A DNA stretch of 64,000 bases, taken from CAVYXK01 sp963772445. Its GTDB lineage: Bacteria > Pseudomonadota > Alphaproteobacteria > Acetobacterales > Acetobacteraceae. This document shows, one piece after another, positions 44,427 to 53,212 of the stretch (position 1 is its first letter; each line of letters opens with the position of its first letter). The DNA is taken from positions 620,001 to 684,000 of the forward strand of contig CAVYXK010000001.1 in the NCBI GenBank assembly GCA_963772445.1, written 5' to 3'. The notes under the pieces were generated by a model, which had not been told where the DNA came from, did not search any database, and worked only from the letters and a program-made list of their open reading frames with translations. The translations under genes were made by a program, and so were the position numbers.

Positions 44427-44888
44427 CTATCCGTTCGATTGCGCGGCTTGCTTGATCGCTTCGCGAATGCGGACATAGGTCCCACAGCGGCAGATGTTGC
44501 CGGACATCGCGTCGTCGATGTCGGAATCCGTGGGATGCGGGTTGCTCGCAAGCAGTGCCGAAGCAGACATGATCTGGCCCGACTGGCAGTAGCCGCATTG
44601 AACGACCTCCCGGTCGAGCCAGGCCTTCTGGATCCTGGCGCCCACCGCTGTCGCGCCGATCGCCTCGATCGTTGTGATCTCGGAGGTGCCGATGCTGCCG
44701 ACAGGGGTGACGCAGGAGCGGGTGGCGACGCCGCCCACATGCACGGTGCAGGCGCCGCAGAGCGCCATGCCGCAGCCGAACTTCGTACCGGTCATGCCAA
44801 GCACGTCGCGCAACACCCACAAAAGAGGGGTGTCACTGTCAACATCAACCGTCCGATCGACGCCATTGACCTTAATTGTAGTTGCCAT
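44427..44888 (-). CDS. 2Fe-2S subunit of molybdenum oxidoreductase (IorA/CoxS-like)
   Basis: 153 aa from ATG 44888. The plant-type ferredoxin cluster is KFGCGMALCGACTVHVGG with a later SCVTPVG; the second cluster is QCGYCQSGQIMSA with NICRCGTYVRIREAI. This is the standard small electron-transfer subunit for the enzyme encoded next. No signal peptide is present, so it would be co-exported with the Tat-tagged large subunit, as known for related enzymes. Confidence 0.93.
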   Translation of the reverse strand: MATTIKVNGVDRTVDVDSDTPLLWVLRDVLGMTGTKFGCGMALCGACTVHVGGVATRSCVTPVGSIGTSEITTIEAIGATAVGARIQKAWLDREVVQCGYCQSGQIMSASALLASNPHPTDSDIDDAMSGNICRCGTYVRIREAIKQAAQSNG

Positions 44889-44901
44889 GGTTACCTCACA
44901 A

Positions 44902-45870
44902 TCATCCGTCACTGAGGCTCAGAACAATTCGGCCGCCCCTGACGGCGTGCGCGACTGCCTCCTTGATCTGATCGACGGGGTAGGTCGCGGCAATCGGCTG
45001 GCGGATGCCGCCGGGCCCGATCATCTTGACGAGCTCGCGCAGCAGCGGCGCGATTTTGGGGACAATGTGCGGGTGGCCTTCGTAGAAGCCTTCGACGCTC
45101 AGCTGGTTCCAAATGAGAAGACTGCCCGGCAGCTCCATCGGCTTGCCGGAGACGACACCATAGGTCACGAGCTTGCCTTTTGGGCTGAGGAGGTGCAGCA
45201 ACCGCCCGGCTGCGGCGCCGCCGATGACGTCGAGCGCCAGCCGAACGTTCAGCCCCTGAAGTCGTGCCTGAACCGCGCCGATCTCCTCGTCGTCGGCCAC
45301 GACGATCTCGCAGCCGCCCCGCTTGACGCGGTCAACGTCCTCGCGGCGGCGCACCAGCCCGATGGCTCGCACGCCGCGCTTTCCGGCGAGGGCTGCCAGC
45401 CACTGGGCGAGTCCTGAGGTCGCAGCGTTGTAGGCGATGGCATCGCCGGGCCGGAGATCGACATATTCGTCGAGCAGCAGCGCTGCTGTGACCGGGTTGA
45501 TGGACATCATCGCAGCCTGCTGCGGATCGGCGTCGGGCGGAACGACGATGAGTTCTTCGGCGGGAACGAGCACTCGCTGCTGCCAATTCCTGACCGTGAA
45601 GGGCAGAATGACGCGGTCACCGACTTTCACTGTCGTCACCCCCTCGCCGACCGCGACCACCTTGCCGGCGCCCTCGTTTCCCATCGTCGCAGGCAACTCG
45701 GGCTTCCAACTGTAGATGCCCCAGACGACCATGAGGTCGTTGAAGTTGATCGGTGAGAATTCCACGCCGACCAATACTTCTCCGGGCTTGGGTGCGCCGG
45801 GTTCGGGAAGCTCCCGAAGTTCTACTCCCTCGACCGCATCCCCGTACTTCACGACCTGGACTGCTTTCAT
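44902..45870 (-). CDS. Zinc-independent MDR/quinone oxidoreductase
   Basis: 322 aa from ATG 45870. The N-terminal GroES-like domain (KPGEVLVGVEFSPINFNDLM, PELPATMGNEGAGKVVAVGEG) is followed by a nucleotide-binding domain (NPVTAALLLDEYVDLRPGDA, then ALDVIGGAAAGRLLHLLSPKG). Zinc ligands are absent, as in NADPH:quinone and trans-2-enoyl reductases. It is part of a same-strand run with the molybdenum enzyme (14 bp) and the SDR gene. Confidence 0.85.
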   Translation of the reverse strand: MKAVQVVKYGDAVEGVELRELPEPGAPKPGEVLVGVEFSPINFNDLMVVWGIYSWKPELPATMGNEGAGKVVAVGEGVTTVKVGDRVILPFTVRNWQQRVLVPAEELIVVPPDADPQQAAMMSINPVTAALLLDEYVDLRPGDAIAYNAATSGLAQWLAALAGKRGVRAIGLVRRREDVDRVKRGGCEIVVADDEEIGAVQARLQGLNVRLALDVIGGAAAGRLLHLLSPKGKLVTYGVVSGKPMELPGSLLIWNQLSVEGFYEGHPHIVPKIAPLLRELVKMIGPGGIRQPIAATYPVDQIKEAVAHAVRGGRIVLSLSDG

Positions 45871-45880
45871 CGGTACCTCC

Positions 45881-46703
45881 TCATGCACCGGCTGGTTGGA
45901 GACGCCTGACGCTGTATCGGCGCGCGGGAACAGCACTCGAGAGCCTGCCGGACATCGCGCTGCGCGCGGCGTCGAACGCATCCCACTCAGCCTTGTCGGG
46001 CAGGGATGGAATGGTGACGAGCTCTCCCTGATCGAGACCGCTCAGGGCGGCGTCAACCCTGTCCTCCGCCGACATCACGATCTGCGCGGGCAGATCGCGT
46101 ACCGGACGCCCGGCGATGTCCCAGAACTCCGTCGCCGTCGCCCGAGGCAGAACCGCCTGGACGCGAACGCCTTTCTGCGCGAGCTCGTGCTGGAGCGATT
46201 GGCTGAAGGCCAGCACGAAAGCCTTGGTGCCGCCATAGACTCCGTTCAGCCTTTCCGGAGCGATCGCCACGATCGAAGCGATGTTGATGATGGTGCCACC
46301 GCCGCGTGCGACGAAGCCGGGCACTGCAGCGTAGGTCAGCCGGGTGAGCGCACCGACATTGAGGCGGATCATCTCATCCATCTTCTCGACCCCGGAATCG
46401 AGCATCGGTGCCGTTGAGCCGACGCCGGCATTGTTCACCAGAAGCGTGATGCTTGTGTTCGTGCGCAGCGTTGTCTCGATCCTGGCCAGATCCGCCTTGT
46501 CGATGAGATCGGCCGCGATCGTCTCGACGGAACGACCTGTCTCTTCTTTCCAGGCGCTGGGCCAGCGCCGTGAGCCGGTTCCGATTGCGGGCAACCAGGA
46601 TCAGGTCGTAGCCCCGCTTAGCCAGGCGGTCGGCATAGACCGCGCCAATTCCCGAGGAGGCGCCGGTGATCAGTGCCGTGCCCTTCGTTTCAGTGGCGCG
46701 CAT
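45881..46703 (-). pseudogene. Short-chain dehydrogenase/reductase with a frameshift
   Basis: The first frame reads TALITGASSGIGAVYADRLAKRG and DLILVARNRNRLTALAQRLE; the next frame continues ETGRSVETIAADLIDKADL, LLVNNAGVGSTAPML, GTIINIASIVAIAP and NGVYGGTKAFVLAFSQSL (YxxxK), to 45881. The switch is near 46548-46560 (CTGGAAAGAAGAGACA). Correcting one base would give a normal ~273-aa SDR. It sits just upstream of the quinone reductase gene, with a 56-bp repeat just before its start. Confidence 0.82.
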
Positions 46704-46726
46704 ATTCGTCTCCTCTGTCCGCGACC

Positions 46727-46782
46727 GACCGTCGGCCCTCTGGTGCAGACAGGTAGGCTTGCAGGCGCATGTCTCAAGTGTC
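46727..46782. repeat. 56-bp direct repeat, copy 1 (putative promoter/operator)
   Basis: This segment matches 47605-47660 at 52 of 56 positions. Read on the minus strand it has TTGAGA, 16 bp, then TACCTG ahead of the SDR gene start at 46703, so it may be a promoter with an operator shared with copy 2. Confidence 0.75.
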
Positions 46783-46788
46783 CCCGTG

Positions 46789-47561
46789 TCACGCCATGAC
46801 GTACTTCGCGAGATCGGTCAGCGTATTGCCGATGGCATCCGGCTTCACCGTCAGTTCTTCGACCGGAACATTGAAGGGATTGACCCAAAAAGTGTTATAT
46901 CCGAATGCCTTGGCACCCGCGGCGTCCCAACCGCCGAACGCCGCAAACACGATGTTCTCGCGCGGCAACTTGAAAGCCGTTTCAGCCATCTGGTAAGCGC
47001 GCGGACTCGGCTTGAATGCACTTACTGCATCCGTGCTCAGTAGGTGCTCGAAAAGGTCCGCGACTCCAGCGCTTTCGGTGATCGCCTTCAACATCCGAGG
47101 CGTCAAGTCGGAAACATAGGCGAGCCTGATTCCCGCCCCTCGCATAGCTTTGAGAGCGCCGACCGAGTCAGGGAAGGGCTTCAACTGCAAGAAGGCATCC
47201 AGGATCTTCCCGGGAACCTCCGGCGAGAGTTCTGTCTTTGCCGACTTGCAGGCAAATGTCAGGGCGTCTTGCGAGACCTGCTCCAGGTTGGCGTAGTTCC
47301 GATTGAGGGTACGGAGCCAGGTATATTCGAACAGCCGCGTGCGCCATGTCGCGGCTATTTCCTTCGCCTTTCCCGGGAAATTCTCCTCGAACGCCGCGTA
47401 GATCGAACGGAAATCGAAGATCGTGAAAGCGTCAAATCCGATCGCCTTGATCTTGCCGCCGTTTGCGCTCCGGCGGCAGCGTCGGCGGTTGCGGCAACCG
47501 CGACCGCAGCCATTGCAACCTTCAGCATCTCGCGGCGCGTGGGACTATCAACGAACATCAT
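46789..47561 (-). pseudogene. Exported haloacid dehalogenase (type II), frameshifted after the signal peptide
   Basis: The N-terminus from 47561 is a Tat-type signal (SPTRREMLKVAMAAVAVAAT). About 30 codons in, near 47470 (GGAGCGCAAACGG), the frame must change to read IKAIGFDAFTIFDFRSIYAA, then LKPFPDSVGALKAMRG, LAYVSDLTPRM, STDAVSAFKPSPRAY and FGGWDAAGAKAFGY. These are the L-2-haloacid dehalogenase motifs with the nucleophile Asp in FDAF, and the second frame is open to the stop at 46789. Haloacid dehalogenases replace C-X with hydroxyl. With the shift as written, export and translation are uncoupled. Confidence 0.8.
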
Positions 47562-47604
47562 GCCTTCCTTCTCGTCGTGCCGGACATCTCCTCGATCCGC
47601 AGAT

Positions 47605-47660
47605 GACCGTCAGGCCTCTGGTGGAGACAGTTAGGCTTGCAGGCGCATGTCTCAAGTGTC
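47605..47660. repeat. 56-bp direct repeat, copy 2 (putative promoter/operator)
   Basis: This is the partner of 46727-46782. It lies 44 bp upstream of the haloacid dehalogenase start and 39 bp upstream of the divergent GlxA-like regulator start, in the place expected for a shared control region. The minus strand reads TTGAGA, 16 bp, TAACTG. Confidence 0.75.
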
Positions 47661-47699
47661 ATATAACCGGCGTTTTAGGACATTCTGCGAGGGCATCCC

Positions 47700-48638
47700 G
47701 TGCAGCGCATCGGTTTCGTCGTCTCCCCGGGCTTTCAGGTGATGAGCTTGGCCGTAGCCTCCGTTTTCGAATTCGCGAACATGGAAATGAGCGAGCCGGT
47801 CTATGACGTGCACCTGCTGTCCGAGACCGGCGGGTCCGTCCGCAGCTCGATCGGCATGAGCGTCGCGACGGAGCCGTTCGACGATACGCACTTCGACACA
47901 CTGATTGTCGGACGCGGCAGCCAACCGCCGACGCCAGGCGTGATCGAATTCGTGCGGCAGGCTCCGACGCGATGCCGGCGAGTCGCCGCGACCTGCTTCG
48001 GCGCGTTCGTCCTCGCCGAGGCAGGTCTGCTCGACGGCCGTCGCGCGACGACCCACTGGAACCGCGCGCGGGACTTGCAGGATCGGTTCCCAAAAGTGAA
48101 GGTGGACGCAGACCGCATCTTCATCACCGACGGCCCGGTGTGGACCTCGGCCGGGATGACCGCCGGAATCGACCTTGCGCTGGCCATGGTCGAACAGGAC
48201 CTGGGCGCAGAGGTGGCCCGAACCGTCGCCAGGCACCTGGTCGTCTATCACCGGCGTGCCGGTGGCCAGTCGCAGTTTTCGGCGCTGCTGGAGCTGGACC
48301 CCAAATCCGATCGTATCCAGAGTGCGCTGGCATATGCGAAGCGCCACCTCGATACGCCGCTGACGGTTGGACAGCTCGCCGAAGCGGCGCATCTGAGTCC
48401 ACGCCAGTTCAGTCGTGTATTCCGTGCCGAGACCGGCCAATCGCCCGCCAAGGCAGTCGAGAACCTGCGCATCGAGGCCGCCCGCCTGATGATGGAGCAG
48501 AGTCGCCATCCGATCAACGTCGTCGCCCGGCAAACGGGTTTTGCCGATCGCGACCGCATGCGCCGCGCTTTCCTGCGCGCTTTCAAACAGCCGCCGCAGG
48601 TGATCCGGCGAAATGCGCGTGCGGAGGCAACAATCTGA
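47700..48638 (+). CDS. GlxA-like AraC-family transcriptional regulator with DJ-1/PfpI domain
   Basis: 312 aa from GTG 47700. The N-terminal class-I-amidotransferase-like domain contains RVAATCFGAFVLAEAGLLDGR and ATTHW; the C-terminal AraC domain has LTVGQLAEAAHLSPRQFSRVFRAETGQSPAKAV and INVVARQTGFADRDRMRRAF. It diverges from the dehalogenase gene and probably regulates that gene and the SDR through the 56-bp repeats; this is inference from position. Confidence 0.9.
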   Translation: MQRIGFVVSPGFQVMSLAVASVFEFANMEMSEPVYDVHLLSETGGSVRSSIGMSVATEPFDDTHFDTLIVGRGSQPPTPGVIEFVRQAPTRCRRVAATCFGAFVLAEAGLLDGRRATTHWNRARDLQDRFPKVKVDADRIFITDGPVWTSAGMTAGIDLALAMVEQDLGAEVARTVARHLVVYHRRAGGQSQFSALLELDPKSDRIQSALAYAKRHLDTPLTVGQLAEAAHLSPRQFSRVFRAETGQSPAKAVENLRIEAARLMMEQSRHPINVVARQTGFADRDRMRRAFLRAFKQPPQVIRRNARAEATI

Positions 48639-48726
48639 ACTGCGGGCGAAAGACGGCCAGCGTGCGGCTTCGGTGCCCGCTACAACACCTCCCAGGGATT
48701 GATCAGCAGCCGCACCGCACCCAACA

Positions 48727-49662
48727 TCACTCAGCCGCGACGAACACCTGCAGCGTCGAATAGGACAGCCACACCCGATGCAATTGCAGCCAGTCATCGC
48801 CGAGCACGAGATCGACGATCGGAACCACTCGCACCGGTGCGACCAGCAGCGTCGGTTCAGGCGTCCTGGTGCCCCCGACATCGAGCGCACCGAACCGGTG
48901 CAGGCGCACCGGGACGGGCCGGTTCCCGACCCCATGCGCGATCGCGACCGGGTCTCCGGCGAGCGAGGCCGGGCTCAGCCCGAACCGGGCCATGCCGACT
49001 GCCGTTAGAATGCTGGTTCCGGCGCCGGTATCGATCAATGTCCGCAGCCACTGCCCGTCGAGTTGCGTCGGAATCACCAGCGCCTTCCGATCGGCTGGAA
49101 GCGCCGCGATCACCCGATAAGGCTTGGTCCACGGCAGGAACGCAATCCGGCAATCGCGCACGTCGTAAAGGGTCAGGCGGCGCGCCGGGATGTCGAGCGA
49201 CAAATCGAAGGCAGACAGGAAATCCCGCCCGAGCAGTCCGTCGATGCGCTGACCGTCTAAAATCGAGATCGGCAGCGGACCGACCGCCAGCGTGTCGTCC
49301 CGCAACACGGTGGGATGGCGCAGCGCCACGCCGCCCAATGTCAGCGAACGGGGAAGCGCATTCTGGTGCCGAACCAGGCCCCCGATTCCCATCACCGTGG
49401 TACCGGTCCATTGGTCCAGGTCGAGCCCAAGGCGCTGCACCGCCGCGACCGTGACCATCGTACGCTCTGCGCCGGTATCCAGGATGAACCTCGCCGGCTG
49501 ATCGTTCACCTCCACCGTGACGATCGCATGCCGGGACGCCAGGTCGAGTGGCACGGTGGCCCGCGGCTGAACTTGGCAGGCCGCGGCCGGGACCGCACCC
49601 AGCAACAGGCCGAGCAGCACACCACGACAAAATGCGATCACGCCGAGTTTGTTCGCCTTCAT
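48727..49662 (-). CDS. Exported retropepsin-like aspartic protease
   Basis: 311 aa from ATG 49662. A signal peptide (GVLLGLLLGAVPAAACQ) precedes two retropepsin repeats, each with an active-site motif: ARFILDTGAERTMVT and LRTLIDTGAGTSILT, plus IDGLLGRDFLSAFDL and VDLVLGDDWLQLH. Having both lobes in one chain suggests a monomeric, pepsin-like arrangement. The substrate is unknown. It diverges from the chrA fragment. Confidence 0.85.
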   Translation of the reverse strand: MKANKLGVIAFCRGVLLGLLLGAVPAAACQVQPRATVPLDLASRHAIVTVEVNDQPARFILDTGAERTMVTVAAVQRLGLDLDQWTGTTVMGIGGLVRHQNALPRSLTLGGVALRHPTVLRDDTLAVGPLPISILDGQRIDGLLGRDFLSAFDLSLDIPARRLTLYDVRDCRIAFLPWTKPYRVIAALPADRKALVIPTQLDGQWLRTLIDTGAGTSILTAVGMARFGLSPASLAGDPVAIAHGVGNRPVPVRLHRFGALDVGGTRTPEPTLLVAPVRVVPIVDLVLGDDWLQLHRVWLSYSTLQVFVAAE

Positions 49663-49683
49663 CCGGTGCAGTATCGACCGCGC

Positions 49684-49905
49684 ATGCGCGACACGCCAGT
49701 TGTTCCGAGCCTCGGCGCTCTGTTCCGCGGCTTCCTGTCGATCGGGATCTGTGGCTTCGGCGGCGTGCTCCCATGGGCGCGACGGATGGTGGTGGAGCAA
49801 CGCCGTTGGCTGACCGCCGGTGAGTTCACCGAACTCCTGGGACTCTGCCAGTTCTTGCCCGGGCCGAACATCATCAACCTCTCCGTGGCGCTGGGCGCGC
49901 GGCCC
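49684..49905 (+). pseudogene. chrA: Chromate transporter ChrA, N-terminal fragment
   Basis: From ATG 49684: LFRGFLSIGICGFGGVLPWA, then VVEQRRWLTAGEFTELLGLCQFLPGPNIINLSVALGA, the first part of the CHR domain (family ~400 aa). After GARPHG homology stops and a GC-rich unrelated sequence follows, so only ~73 codons remain. Truncation by a lost or decayed mobile element is likely. Confidence 0.85.
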
Positions 49906-50180
49906 CACGGTAAGGCGAGTGACGAGCTTGCCGCCCACCGACGCGGTGGAGAAGCGGGAAAGGCAGGATGGGTGGGAGCCCGAAGGACTGGCCCGCAAGC
50001 GGCAAGAGCGCGGTAGCTACAGCGGAAAGGGGGTAGGGCAAGAGCACGAGACGCAAGCCCGCGCGCGGCAGCAGGTTGAAGAGGCGGGTAAGGACATAAT
50101 ATCCTCGCGTGAGGCCGGGCATGCGTAAACGACCGAACGCTGGAGCGTCCGGAATGGCGGAAGTGGGGAGCTTTCGGAAT
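49906..50180. other. Unassigned sequence after the chrA break
   Basis: About 275 bp with no supported gene. The stretch from ~49918 (GTGACGAGCTTGCC) to ~50120 looks like non-coding mobile DNA (purine-rich, open on both strands). I could not identify an element. Confidence 0.4.
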
Positions 50181-50624
50181 ATGAGCGATCTCTACGACCA
50201 AGATGTGTTGCTGTGGTCGGAACACCAAGCGGACCTGCTACGCCGTATGGGTGCGGGCGAGCGCGTCAACAATCAGGTGGATTGGGAGAATGTTGCGGAG
50301 GAGATCGAGGCGTTGGGCAAAAGCGACCGGCGAGAACTCAGGAACCGGATTCGCAGCATTCTTGCGCATCTGATCAAGCTGGAGGTCTCGGCAGCCACGG
50401 CACCACGGGCGGGCTGGCATGAGACGATCCTCGAACAGCGTGCCGAAGTGCGGGCGCTGCTTGATGACAGTCCAAGCCTCAGACCGACCATCGGGCAGGT
50501 CATCACGGGAGAATTGACTGATGCCCGTGCGCTCGCCCTAGCGTCTCTGGCCGCGCACAACGAGCAACCGCGCGTCGATCCCGCGGGATTGATCTTCACC
50601 GAGGATCAGGTGCTCCGCGCCTGA
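50181..50624 (+). CDS. DUF29-family protein
   Basis: 147 aa from ATG 50181: MSDLYDQDVLLWSEHQADLL, then VDWENVAEEIEALGKSDRRELRNRIRSILAHLIKLE is the DUF29 signature. The family is abundant in Acetobacteraceae and cyanobacteria, often near mobile DNA, and its function is unknown. The frame is open upstream, but homology starts at 50181. Confidence 0.88.
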   Translation: MSDLYDQDVLLWSEHQADLLRRMGAGERVNNQVDWENVAEEIEALGKSDRRELRNRIRSILAHLIKLEVSAATAPRAGWHETILEQRAEVRALLDDSPSLRPTIGQVITGELTDARALALASLAAHNEQPRVDPAGLIFTEDQVLRA

Positions 50625-50778
50625 AACTGAGCCGATGTGCTCGCATTGCACTCGATTAGAAGGATCCATTTTCGAACCGTTCGTCTGGCTCGACGCGAGA
50701 CGAAGACCACCCCGACAGCGTGGCTTTCAAAGTTTGGGTCTTCAGGAGATCGAGTGGATGATTTTGAGGGGTCATAGC

Positions 50779-51260
50779 ACCGGAAGCATGCACGAGAGGA
50801 CCTTGAGGCCAAGGTATTCCTCATCCTTCAGCCCGAAGGCGCGCCGCTGGAACACCCGGATCTTGTTGTTGAGCCCCTCGACGAAGCCGAGTGAGACTTT
50901 GTTTTCCGGCTCGCAGTAAGCGGCGATACCGTCCCAGTGGCGGTCGATCATGTCGGCAAACCGCTCGTGCGGCTTGACTTGAGGATCTGCTCCTCGACGC
51001 TGACCCGTGGCACCGACGTGCCTCGGCCGCGCCGACGACCGCGTTTGCCACCGGGTTTTGGCGTGGTTCCCTGCTCCATGCCACTCGGCTTGATGCGTGG
51101 CCGGCCCTTCAGTCCCTTCAGCCGCGCAATCTCCTCACGCAGCTCCGCTATCACGCGTTGCTGCTCGCTTTTCTCCGCCAGCAGCTTCAGCACCAACAGC
51201 TTCAGCTCGGCCGGCGGCAGGCCATCGATGTCCCCACAGTCAGCTTGAATCGAACCGCCC
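50779..51260 (-). pseudogene. Transposase remnant (ISL3-like C-terminus, internal deletion)
   Basis: The upstream part reads LPPAELKLLVLKLLAEKSEQ, then ELREEIARLKGLKGRPRIKPSGMEQ and VSVEEQILK, a common transposase N-terminus. It then jumps by a large deletion and frame change (~50985) to RFADMIDRHWDGIAAYCEPE, FVEGLNNKIRVFQRRAFGLKDEEYL and LKVLSCMLPV, a typical transposase C-terminus. The catalytic middle is missing. Confidence 0.7.
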
Positions 51261-51595
51261 GCGTCGGGGCAAGCAAAAAATCAGCCCCCGCCCGGAATTT
51301 TGCCCCTCTTACGAAAAAACTAAAAAAACTCGGAAGGATCGTTGGCAGGATGGCGGGTTGGGGCTTCACTAGGGCTTCAGTGCGGGCCGGACAAGGGCGG
51401 ACAGTCTGCACGTTGGGCGCTCTCGCACGGCATCGCCCCGGCCAGACCGAGCACGCCCGGAAGGCTGCCGAGGGCCCCGGCCTCACCGGCCACAGGATCG
51501 CTGAGCGGCAGGAAGGACGCTATCCAATTCCTGTATAACGTATGGCGGCGGACAAGACAAGAATTGCTCGGAAGCGATGTCGGTAGCACACGATA
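51261..51595. other. Intergenic region between IS remnants
   Basis: About 335 bp without a supported gene. It includes GAATTGCTCGGAAGCGA at 51561-51577, which recurs at 53070-53086 on the other side of the ISNCY element. Confidence 0.5.
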
Positions 51596-53050
51596 TGTCC
51601 GGTTTAGGTAGCACACGATCTGTCCGGTGATGATGGGCTCCTTTGGAGGAGCCCTGAATGCGTCGGTCGGAAGCCCTTCAGGGTGTGCGAGTGATCAAGT
51701 TCCGGAGCGTGCTGGACGGGTATAAATCGAGCGAACTCAACCAGTGCGAAGCGGCGGAGCTGCTTGGGATCAGCGAGCGGACATTCCGTCGTTGGCAACA
51801 GCGCTACGAAGAAGCCGGCGAGGCCGGTCTGCTGGACCGGCGGCTTGGCCGGGCGTCCGGGAAGCGGGTTCCGGTCGATCGGGAGGAGGAGGTCGAGCGG
51901 CTGTATCGTACGCGTTACAGCGGGTTCACGGCGAAGCACTTTCACGAGCACCTGGTGCGCCGCCACGGTTTCCGCTGGGGCTACACGTGGACGAAGGCGT
52001 ACCTGCAATCGAAGGGGCTTCTGGAGCGCGCCCCGCGGCGCGGCGCACACCGGCGCAAGCGGCCGCGACGGCCGTTGCCTGGGATGATGCTTCATCAGGA
52101 CGGGTCGCGCCATGAATGGCTGGCGGGGCGGGAGGCGCTGGACCTGATCGTGACGATGGACGACGCGACGAACGTGATCTACTCGGCGTTTTTGGTAGCG
52201 GAGGAAGGCACGGAATCGACGTTCCAGGCTCTGCTGGAGGTGTTTGGCGCGCATGGCCTGGCACTGAGCCTGTATACGGATCGGGGCAGCCACTACTTCG
52301 TGACGCCCGAGGCTGGCGGCCCGGTTGACCGGAAGCGGCTGACGCAGGTTGGGCGGGCGCTGGCGCATTTGGGCGTGGAGCACATTGCGGCCTACTCACC
52401 GCAGGCCCGTGGTCGTTCGGAGCGGCTGTTTCAGACGTTACAGGACCGCCTGATCAAGGAGCTGGCGCTGGCTGGGATCACGACGGTTGCGGAGGCCAAC
52501 CGGTTCATTCGGGATTGCTACCTGCCGGCGCATCACGCCCAGTTTGCGGTGAAGGCGGAGCAGGAGGGATCGGCTTTCGTCGCAGTTGCTGGTGTCGATC
52601 TGCGGGAAATTCTGTGTATCCAGGAGGAGCGCCAGGTGGACCGCGACAACACGGTTTCGTGGCGACGGATGAAGCTGCAAATTCCACCCTCGCCGCTGCG
52701 TGCTCATTTCGTGAAGGCACGGGTGAAGGTGCGGCAATATCACGACGGGAGCCACGCGGTGTTCCACGGCCCGCGCTGCCTGGGACGCTATGACGCGCAG
52801 GGGGCGCTGCGGATGGCGGCGTTGGACGCGGCGGCATGATCTCGCTTGGGTCCGGCTCGCCTGTGGATTTGTGGACAACGGAAGAGCGTTGCCCACAACT
52901 CCACAGGCGCATCAGCAAAAGAAGGAAATTGATTCATGGTTTGAAGAAGACAGTGGGGGCGTACCGTGCCCCGTCGCCAGCCGTTCTGTCCCTGCTCTTG
53001 CGAACAGACCGGAAACAAGCGGACAACTGATGTGCTACATAAACCGGACA
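51596..53050 (+). mobile_element. ISNCY (IS1202-like) insertion sequence
   Basis: The ends are inverted repeats: TGTCCGGTTTAGGTAGCACA at 51596 and, read inward from 53050, TGTCCGGTTTATGTAGCACA. The left end carries a second copy of the GGTAGCACACGAT-TGTCCGGT unit 25 bp away (51582-51603 and 51607-51628). One intact transposase gene fills the element. A 17-bp direct repeat flanks it at a distance on both sides. Confidence 0.85.
51658..52839 (+). CDS. ISNCY-family transposase
   Basis: 393 aa, apparently intact. The N-terminal HTH (LNQCEAAELLGISERTFRRWQQRYEEAG) is followed by a winged-helix region (FTAKHFHEHLVRRHGFRWGY) and an rve-type DDE core: MMLHQDGSRHEWL, LYTDRGSHYFVTPEAGG and YSPQARGRSERLFQTLQDRLIKEL. 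The C-terminal beta-strand domain (RVKVRQYHDGSHAVFHGPRC) is typical of IS1202-like enzymes. Confidence 0.9.
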   Translation: MRRSEALQGVRVIKFRSVLDGYKSSELNQCEAAELLGISERTFRRWQQRYEEAGEAGLLDRRLGRASGKRVPVDREEEVERLYRTRYSGFTAKHFHEHLVRRHGFRWGYTWTKAYLQSKGLLERAPRRGAHRRKRPRRPLPGMMLHQDGSRHEWLAGREALDLIVTMDDATNVIYSAFLVAEEGTESTFQALLEVFGAHGLALSLYTDRGSHYFVTPEAGGPVDRKRLTQVGRALAHLGVEHIAAYSPQARGRSERLFQTLQDRLIKELALAGITTVAEANRFIRDCYLPAHHAQFAVKAEQEGSAFVAVAGVDLREILCIQEERQVDRDNTVSWRRMKLQIPPSPLRAHFVKARVKVRQYHDGSHAVFHGPRCLGRYDAQGALRMAALDAAA

Positions 53051-53212
53051 ACATAATTAGCTATCGACAGAATTGCTCGGAAGCGACGTGCTGATGGGTC
53101 GGTCAACGCCGCAAGTGCCGTAACCAGGTCCCGACGGCCCTCTTTTCGGGACTCATTACTTAAGCCAATTGAAGTCTTTTTTTAGAGTATCTCGAGAGTG
53201 CCGAGTTCTGGG

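Noticed and set aside
42376..44478. A 700-codon plus-strand open frame opposite the molybdenum oxidoreductase gene
   Set aside because: It is an antisense shadow of a clearly homologous gene in GC-rich DNA, with no family motifs and a residue mix (Arg, Asp, His-rich) typical of shadows.
51202..51538. Overlapping short frames between the transposase remnant and the ISNCY element
   Set aside because: No signature, no ribosome-binding site, and the residues look like out-of-frame mobile DNA.
53128..53152. GTCCCGA...TCGGGAC hairpin after the interrupted host gene as a terminator
   Set aside because: The stem is only 7 bp and there is no T-run in the direction of the gene, so it is not strong enough to call.
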